Source: Owenia fusiformis
Lineage: Eukaryota; Annelida; Polychaeta; Sabellida; Oweniidae
NCBI GenBank assembly: GCA_903813345.2
Contig: CAIIXF020000007.1
Location: forward strand, 39,449,671 to 39,513,670
Length of the DNA stretch: 64,000 nt
Direction: 5' to 3'
A program made the position numbers and the translations under genes. The notes under the pieces are model-generated. The model saw nothing but the letters and a program-made list of their open reading frames with translations, did no database searches and had not been told where the DNA came from. Position 1 is the first letter of the stretch. Every line of letters starts with the position of its first letter. Below are positions 56,591 to 64,000 of this stretch, piece by piece.

Positions 56591-57278
56591 TAAGTTTCTT
56601 CTTTATGGGTTGGATCTATGGGACATCCTCCAAATGCAGGGCCCCAGAAATCATCTCATCTCATGTTCATTGGTTGATGTCTGAACATACGTGTTTGGAG
56701 GTCCATGACTATGGGACAGGAAACTAAAATTGTCACCATTTCTTTTATCTTGTCACCATTTCTTTTTTATATTGTGACAATTTCTTTTATATGTGGCATT
56801 TGTTTTTAGAGATTGGGGGTAGGTTCTGATTGGCCAATCTGCTACTAGATCAATTGATTATTTATATTTCAAAAAATGAAGATGAAGCCATGATCTTTTA
56901 GAGTAGCAAAATCAGACTATTAAAATGTAACTTGTTCATGCTGTAGAGATCACTAAATCTTTAAATTGAGATATTTTGAGTTGAGCCCTTACAACTTCCT
57001 CTCTGCTTAGAACAGGATTGAGATAACCAGAACATTTCTATCAATTTATCTTAGAATCAATTTTCTCTGGTGCGACGCCGCCCTTCTACAAGATAATCAC
57101 TGGCTGAATGGCACACTATATCTGTTTAGAACTTTTTCCAATTTTTTGTTTGTTTGTTTGTTTTCTTGTATGAAGCATAAATAAAAAATAGAAAACACAA
57201 AATGTGCGCAAATCTTAATGAATCATAAATTTTCAATTTAAATGAATAACTTTTTTTGTGCTTTGTGGTTGGCATTCG

Positions 57279-57326
57279 ACATCTGTAACAAATGACAGGT
57301 GGTGACATTTTGCATGTTAATGCCTT
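57279..57326. repeat. Short dispersed repeat (copy 2)
   Basis: Matches 40016-40066 ('acatctgtaacaaatgacag', 'ggtgacattttgcatgtta'). Confidence 0.7.
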
Positions 57327-60300
57327 GTTTTAAATCGTTCTTTCAAGATTTCCTGCTCTCTTAATCTTAGAATTTTCATTTTGGAACCATGACCATGATA
57401 TGTAACGATAAATTGTTTGTGACGTAAAAGCTGCATCTGGTCAGACGAATGGAACATATGTTATCTGTAAATTAAAAAATATCTTAGATTTCTTCCCTTT
57501 AAGACGTCATCTATTTTCTAAATACCTGAATAAAATTTTCACCAGATTTGTTTTCTAAGATTATATTCAAACTAGTTTCATTGTTCATGGTATCATCTTT
57601 GTTGTAATTCCTTGCCTGATTCCTCTAGATTCCACTTTGTTTCTCATATATTTAACATAATGAGAAATGTTGCAAGGTAAGATAGCTGAGAAAGAAATGT
57701 TATTAGAAATCGCCAGGAAAAGTCGAAAATAATTTATTTTTTGAAGTCAATCACTCAACACCAACTCTGTGGCCATCAATTCCACCTCAAAAAACTTATT
57801 TCTAATTTGTTATATTTATTTTACGTGTTATATTTAATTGTCAGATTTTCCTCAGTAAGCAAGTTCAGCTTTTTCAAAGGTGTCCTGCTTTTAATTATAT
57901 TTATTGCCTCAAGAAAAAATGTTTTATTCAATTTTGTTTCGGAATGTTATTATTAAGGAAATGGATGTAATAAAGTAGGTCTTTATGGCTGTAAACTTTT
58001 GTTTAACTTCGAGTTCTTCACAGATATATTTTGACTCCATAGTTAATTAAATGTTTTCAACATTTGAAGAATATTGTAGGCAGGGGCTTTCTCAGTGTTT
58101 CAGAAGTCAATCTTCTATTACTAAATTACTAATTTCTAATTATACCACTCCACCATGTTGTATTGCCTCCAAATAATTTCATGAAAATATTTTTGAATGC
58201 AGCTAATATTGAAATAAAAAATATATATGATAGCTTGAGCAGACTTTTAAGGTTTTCCCTCTGGGTTAATAGTCTAAATCGTTTTGCTATAGGGTTTGTT
58301 TTTCTGGGTTTCCATAGCAGTTATTTACTTTTCAAGTCAACACCAAGATGTTGTGACATATTGTTACAGTCCTCATTCTTTGTTACTGGCATCAGTGTTT
58401 ATTGTCACAATCATCAGCAGTTGGATTCTGTGACAAGTTGTTACAACATTGTAGCAATAACACATGGCGACAATGTATCATTTTTCAATGCCTTGTTTCT
58501 TATTAACAGACTCTACTTTAAATCTGCATGTATCTTTTCCTGCAAAATTAATCAGATTATCTATCTTAATTTTTCATTTATAATAATCTAAAGGTAATAA
58601 TAAAGGTGAGCTAGATCTAGCAAATGTCTAGCCAGGTATATTTTATTAATAATCACACAAAATTTAATCTCAATTGCCTTTAATCAAAATTTAATGAAAC
58701 CATAAAATTAGACTTATCAAAACATGTTGTATCTTTCACATACTGGTAACTCTATGAACATGAAATTTAAATTTTCTGTCTGGAGATACCAAAAGATATG
58801 TACAACTGTAGTAAAAGGTATATTCTAGTCTTAAATTAAAATAGACAACACAGTTTATTGGGATGGGCAAAATGCAATTTTCAGCTTCTTAGCATACCTT
58901 CCAAATGTTTTCAATGATGAGCACTATACATGTTCAGGGGCCAGCCTGTAATTGCATGTAACCAGGACAATAAATGCTTGGGTTCTAATTAGTGATAAAT
59001 ATGAGCTTCATTAGACTCAATCCTGGCCAGGTTAAGATACACAAGGCCAGGAATCTGTATAACTAGCAGAAATGAGATTGTAAGGAACTGGTTTAGTTTT
59101 TAAGAGGAAGATGCTAGATGAACTCAGCAGATGATAAGAGTACTAGAGTTTCACAGGAGTCATTTTTTTTGTTCTCTTAATTTCTCAGAAAAGAGAGGAA
59201 AAACAAGGAATAAAATTAACAAGCATATTAGCTGACACTCTCTATAACATCAAAATGTAAGAATACCAAATACTTTAATCAAATTCTAGGGAGAAAATTA
59301 GAGAAAACCGAAGAATAGGGTGATATATTTTAGTTGATAATAGCGCTACTGCCAGAGAACTGAAAAGAGGTTTTGAGTGTATAAGTGAGGCCTTCGGTCA
59401 ACTGAGATAAATACCTGAGATTGGCAAATACCTTCAAGAACCTTACACTTTCACGTGAAAACAGAGAGGAAAGATGATAACTGATAAAAATACACGAATG
59501 GACTTCAAGTTAACACCCAAAATCATATAGGATATAAATAAAGGCAAACACTATTAATCAAATATTTTTGAGAAAGATGTACAAATGTCAGACTTCAAAA
59601 TCTGTTAGATATAGGAATTATTGCCGATTCTGCTCTTAAGTGATTGCACACTCCGGCTTGGATAAGCCTCTTAATTCTGTTAGTACTAACTCTTAGAGGC
59701 TCGAAATATTTGACACCTCAATTGATATATGAATAACGGCTACTTCATAAGATAAGAATTAGGATTGAATAAAATGAAGAGACCGAATATTTGAGATATT
59801 GATAAATGACATTTGTTGGTAAGTGACGAATTCTAAGTTTTAGAATGGAGTATTATGCAGTGTATTATCATTTTATTTATTTAGTCGCTAAGCTATTGGT
59901 GTCACTAGTCTGATATGATGGGTACAATTAACCAAATTATCTGTTGTTAGTAATTAGTACAAATATTGTGGTGAAATGTTTACTATGGGGAGATTGTTAG
60001 CCAGATTATACTATAATTTCATTTGTAGATAATATATTTCATTTGTAGATAATATATTTCATTTGTTTAGTTGTAATTTATAAGTTACAGGATGGATTGT
60101 GATATATAATGGATATATTTGGTATTAGATTATTCCTAGTAGGATAAATCTTTAAAAGAGGTGACAATTTTTGTTATTGCGAAATGTTAAACTAAAAGTT
60201 GAACACTAAGGTATGAAAAAATAATTATCAAAATTAATATTAGTTTTATTACATGATTTATTAGTCCAAAGTACTTGAAATACCTTTACTAAAATACATG

Positions 60301-60466
60301 TGTATTTTAAAACGTTCAAAATAAAACTTATGTCAATTTAATAAATAAAATTATGATTATGTCAAATCATTATTTAATAGCTTTTAGATAACAACTAGAT
60401 ATAGAACCCAGGCAACACAGATGTTAAAAATTTCAACATGAAAAGTCCATGCCTAGGTCTCTCATA
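57327..60466. other. No gene supported
   Basis: A 142-residue frame at 58163-58591 has no domain, no splice context and composition typical of AT-rich DNA, so it is not called. A 20-bp repeat 'atttcatttgtagataatat' occurs 2.5 times at 60016-60065. Confidence 0.4.
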
Positions 60467-60607
60467 CTCGTAAAACCTGAATATCTGAACACCTCTCTAA
60501 TCCGAACATCTCTTTAATATATATTTTATCCCATTTTTATCAGCTTTAGATTTGCATGTTAAAAAATCTTGAAATGTCTTATTTGGATCATACAAGTTTT
60601 ACTGTGT
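60467..60607. mobile_element. Family C element (diverged copy)
   Basis: It starts 'actcgtaaaacctgaatatc', has 'tgaacacctctctaatccga' and ends 'acaagttttactgt'. Confidence 0.75.
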
Positions 60608-61416
60608 TTTGAAATGTGGAATACTGGGCAAAGTCTCTCACTTCAAAAATAAGTAATAAAAATGATTAGTGTGGGGGATGTAGGATGGAGGGGGGGGGGG
60701 GTTGGTCAAGGATAGGGGGGGGGGGCATAAAGGATAGAGGGCATAACGGATGAAGAGGAGGCTTAAATATCACGGGTAGATACTTGATAACAAAACCAGT
60801 TTAGTTTTTAATACAAATGCAGTTAGTGATGTTTGACTCTGGACTTCAGAATAAGAATAGTTATAGGTACGTGCGAAGGTAAAAACAGTGGTATGTTTTT
60901 CAGAAATTGCATTAAGTTGGCCTCAAAGGTATAATAACACCCTAATATAATGGCATATTTTTACCTGATCACCATCTTTTTAATCATTTATAAGGCTAAT
61001 TGGCCATCAGAAGCAAATGATTTAATTAGAAGAACATCCAGAAAATAAATATCTGCATAATTCAACCATTTTTGATCAGATTATGGTTCATTAAATAGTA
61101 CATGATAAAATACAGATTTACCATTCCATGAAATGTTAGAAGATCTCAGGTTTTTCTTTGATTAATTCAAAGAAGTAAGAATTTACAAGGTTTGAATTGA
61201 ATTGAATAAAGGTTAAACTTTATGTTATGCAAAGATTAAATCTTTTAGTTGTTATTTGTATTATAAGAAGACTAATTTGCTATCAGATGTTGTGTTTTCC
61301 TTATCAATTTTTGGATGGGAAGTTCATAACCAATTCCAGATCATTTCTGCCTTGTAATCAAGAAAGATTTCCTCTTCTTAAAGATACATACATTTTGTAA
61401 TATCTGTTAAAATTAC
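60608..61416. other. No gene seen
   Basis: Contains two G-runs (60690-60726) with 'gataggggg..cataaaggat' repeats; otherwise AT-rich. Confidence 0.35.
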
Positions 61417-61575
61417 AGTAAAACCTGTCTTTCTGAACACCTCTCTAATGTGAACATTTTTTTATATGTGAACATTCTCCAGTCCTATTTTCAATATCCT
61501 GTTCCGTGTTGAAACCTTGAGATCAAAACATATTTGGCTCGTCTCATTGGCATTCAATATGACATATTTTACTGT
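61417..61575. mobile_element. Family C element (copy)
   Basis: It begins 'acagtaaaacctgtctttct', has 'gaacacctctctaatgtgaa' inside and ends 'gacatattttactgta'. Confidence 0.85.
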
Positions 61576-61841
61576 ATCTTATATATTTTAGGTCTATGTA
61601 AATGTTTGTACCTCATTATCAGAGCCTAGTACAATACTCAGAGTATAGATATTTAGCAAAATGACACTATATGAAAGGGTAATCCATACCAAATTTACTT
61701 AGACTTAAGTTTTTTAGTTACAAAGAGCATGCGTTCTGTGAGAAATATACAATTTCAATATATCTGAATTTATATCGGGACGGAATAAGTGTTCGCATTG
61801 AGATGTGTTTAGATTACAGCTTGAGTTATCAGGTTTTACGG

Positions 61842-62093
61842 TACAGTAAAACATGTCTTAGTGAACACCTCTTTTTATTGAAACCTTTCTCTAGTTGTCA
61901 TCTTTCCTCCACATATATTCCACTGACTTCTGTATAAATTACAATCTCTGTAGTGAACACCTACATATAGTGAACACATTTTTGTGGCTTCATAGGTGTT
62001 CACTGTAGTGAAGCCTCTCTGTAGTGAACACCTACATATAGTGAACACATTTTTTTGGCTTCATAGGTGTTCACTGTAAACAGGTTTTATATT
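61842..62093. mobile_element. Family C element with internal duplication
   Basis: It begins 'acagtaaaacatgtcttagt' and ends 'aaacaggttttat'. Inside, a segment of about 70 bp ('tctctgtagtgaacaccta' to 'ttcataggtgttcactgta') occurs twice in tandem (about 61950-62079). It is itself an inverted repeat (gtgaacacct / aggtgttcac). Confidence 0.8.
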
Positions 62094-62173
62094 TACCATT
62101 CTGCTACTTTTTTCATCTTCTTTTCCACAAAGGATATATATTGCCCCTTTCTAAAAGTTTTATTTGGCTAGTT

Positions 62174-62370
62174 CAGTGATCTCCCCAGGATTTTTTTCTC
62201 AAGTAGGTGCAAAATTCTCATTTTCGCAATTCAGACCAAAATTGGTCAAAACATGCCAATTTTTCTCACTTTCAAGTGGGTGCAAATGGATTTTCAGATG
62301 GGTGCAAGCATATTTTCAAAATCTCAGGTGGGTGCTGCGCCCACTTGCTTAAATGATGGGGAGACCACTG
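62174..62370. mobile_element. Family D inverted-repeat element (copy 2)
   Basis: CAGTGATCTCCCC and GGGGAGACCACTG are 13-bp imperfect inverted ends of a 197-bp element. It shares its body with 55774-55951 and 45603-45700. Confidence 0.85.
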
Positions 62371-62970
62371 TAGTATATATTAACCTCCGAAACCAGAAGT
62401 TGCCAAGATAAATCATAATGTAAATATACATTTGAAAATAAGTTGAGATACTTTTGACCCGATTTTTCATTTCATATTTTCAAAGAAGGACAATGAGTTG
62501 TCAATATGAAGTATAAAACAATACCATATTAGCCTTAATTTGATATAAGAAACTATATACCAGTAATGATTCAAATTAATTATCTGTTCAAGTATCATTT
62601 TTACATGTACATAAATTCAGGATCTACTTTCATGAACGTCATTACAAGAAACCATTGCGTAATGTAACAAATAGTCGCCTCGTTAATTTGCTGTTAGCTC
62701 ATTATTTTTTCTCACATTTGGATCAAATGAGTTTTGTCTTCGCCATTTTCGAGTTCTTTACCTGGACATTGCGGCATTAGATGTATTGAGTAGATAGCAG
62801 TTAATTTAAGTGATTTAAAAACTGTTTTTTGAGGTTAAAGGAATAGATGATTTCTAACAATATTTAAATTAGGCACTGCCATTTTTATTATGTGATATTA
62901 TAAATATCGTTTTACTTTTATCTTCAGGTCTTCATGTATTTGTGACACAAGTTGTGATAAAGGGGGATAT

Positions 62971-63095
62971 ATGAAGAAAAAGATGGGTTACCGTGGAAAC
63001 TCAATGATGTTGTTGCTATGGATACTGCTGGTCGGTATAACAGTTGCATCAGAACTTAGCCCAAATATGCCTAATGTTTGTCGAAGATTTGAATC
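62971..63095 (+). CDS. Signal-peptide exon of a secreted or membrane protein, EMI-domain-like start
   Basis: The exon starts at acceptor ttttatcttcag (62928), and its frame runs from ATG at 62971 to a strong donor (GTAAGT) at 63096, ending in phase 2 after 41 codons. It encodes a hydrophobic signal (MMLLLWILLVGITVASE) followed by LSPNMPNVCRRFES. A first exon ending just after 'PNVC..(W/F)ES' resembles the MEGF10/MEGF11/Draper family, whose EMI domain begins that way; these are engulfment receptors (family knowledge). The match is only a few residues, so it is a suggestion. The second ATG (62983) has the better context and gives an N-terminus four residues shorter. The following exons lie beyond the window. 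Confidence 0.6.
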
Positions 63096-64000
63096 GTAAG
63101 TACTACCTTAATTTTAAACCATTATTTTCATAAAAAGGATGATTTTCAAAATTTTAATGTGATATAAAAATCATGTCTAATGTCCAATTTGTAAAAATAT
63201 GAATCAGGGTCTATTTCGGAAAGTTTGATTCACATTAATAATACCTGTGGGGAAGTATGCCTCTGAACAACTTATTCTTGTTGCTTTTGCATTTTCTTGG
63301 GAAAGAAACTTGACTATAGGATACATTTTTCAACTAGGACTAGAACAGCTTTTCTTCATAATTCATCATCTGTCTAGTTGGTGCTTCGTTATACCTGAGT
63401 TTTAGAGGTCTGTTCTATTTATCTTCTGGAGTATTTTGAATACCTGTGGTGTTCATTCTCTGGTGTTGTAGGTATAGTACGGTTTATATGAAACATCAAT
63501 TTAGTTTGTTATAGCTTTATTATCCCTTGTGGCAACATAAAAATATGAGTCTGTCTTTCAAACTTCTTTATTTCCTTTCATATTTTACCAGCAGACTTAC
63601 CTGAACAATATATGAAGAAAATATGTGTATACTGTAGTAATCGCTTTTACTATAATTGATAGTTTCTTAAACCAGATAAACCACAACTATTCAAGTACTC
63701 TTAAACAGATCATAACATTCACTTAAGAATCATAACATAAAGCAAACCATGATTATTCAAAATGCGTAACATCCTGGGCATGTCCAGAATGTTACGCACT
63801 CAGCTGATGTGTATCTTTTATGATTCATAAACAAGAACAAAATGTTGGAAAATGTGCTCATAAATCATATAGTACCCCACACAAGTTTTTGTTGTATACA
63901 TTTTTATAATAGAAATATTCAAGGAGGATTTGAAGTTAGGTAAACTTCAGATATTTTCAAATTACTCATATATTGTCAATATTACTTCAATCTCGAAATT
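63096..64000. other. Intron of the right-edge gene; no feature seen
   Basis: AT-rich sequence after the donor at 63096. A small palindromic pair around 'catcctgggcatgtccagaa' and 'tgttacgcactcagc' sits near 63770-63805. No second exon was recognised before the window ends. Confidence 0.4.

Noticed and set aside
58163-58591. 142-residue plus-strand frame
   Set aside because: Composition (L, F, S, I, N) is what AT-rich DNA gives by chance; no domain, no splice signals and no signal peptide at the start.

Overview
This is a eukaryotic nuclear window, almost certainly from a marine invertebrate animal. It is AT-rich and gene-poor. Its genes are split by GT-AG introns, and nearly every intergenic stretch is invaded by small inverted-repeat elements or minisatellites. 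The protein families (TRIM-like RING, acyl-CoA-binding protein, Ig domain, a signal peptide followed by an EMI-like start) and the transposons (L1/Tx1-type LINE, mariner) fit a lophotrochozoan or invertebrate deuterostome. I cannot narrow it further from sequence alone. No bacterial operons, CRISPR arrays, tRNA or rRNA genes were seen.

Layout: 0-4 kb holds diverged repeats and the first coding exon of a RING-finger gene (minus strand). 4.9-5.8 kb is a 928-bp inverted-repeat element. 7.8-11.8 kb is a complete four-exon acyl-CoA-binding protein gene (plus strand, 88 aa) whose introns carry a minisatellite and several small elements and whose last codons and stop seed a 43-bp tandem array. 12.8-16.4 kb is a 5'-truncated L1/Tx1-like retrotransposon (minus strand) with a long uninterrupted ORF. 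16.6-21.0 kb is a cluster of DNA elements, including a mariner relic with its D34D motif still readable. 21.1-25.2 kb is a seven-exon 2-oxoglutarate/Fe(II) dioxygenase gene (minus strand, 312 aa) with three extra partial copies of its first exon in intron 1.

25-38 kb is mostly non-coding, with a 78-bp satellite, a 22-bp minisatellite and two possible 5'UTR exons. 38.5-40.6 kb is a four-exon gene (plus strand, 203 aa) for a secreted single-Ig-domain protein that has lost the canonical second cysteine. A 31-bp minisatellite follows it. 43.8 and 48.1 kb carry two candidate exons of an unrecognised secreted cysteine-rich protein. 52-53.7 kb is a 17-bp satellite that looks like an expanded terminal piece of a mobile-element family scattered through the window. 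62.9-63.1 kb is the first coding exon (signal peptide plus a short EMI-like start) of a gene that continues past the right edge.

The genes look like unrelated housekeeping and secreted-protein genes; nothing suggests that they work as one pathway. The novelty here is structural: coding sequence caught up in tandem duplication (dioxygenase exon 1, acyl-CoA-binding protein tail), satellites growing out of mobile-element ends, and many hairpin-forming elements. I found no convincing new multi-gene system.
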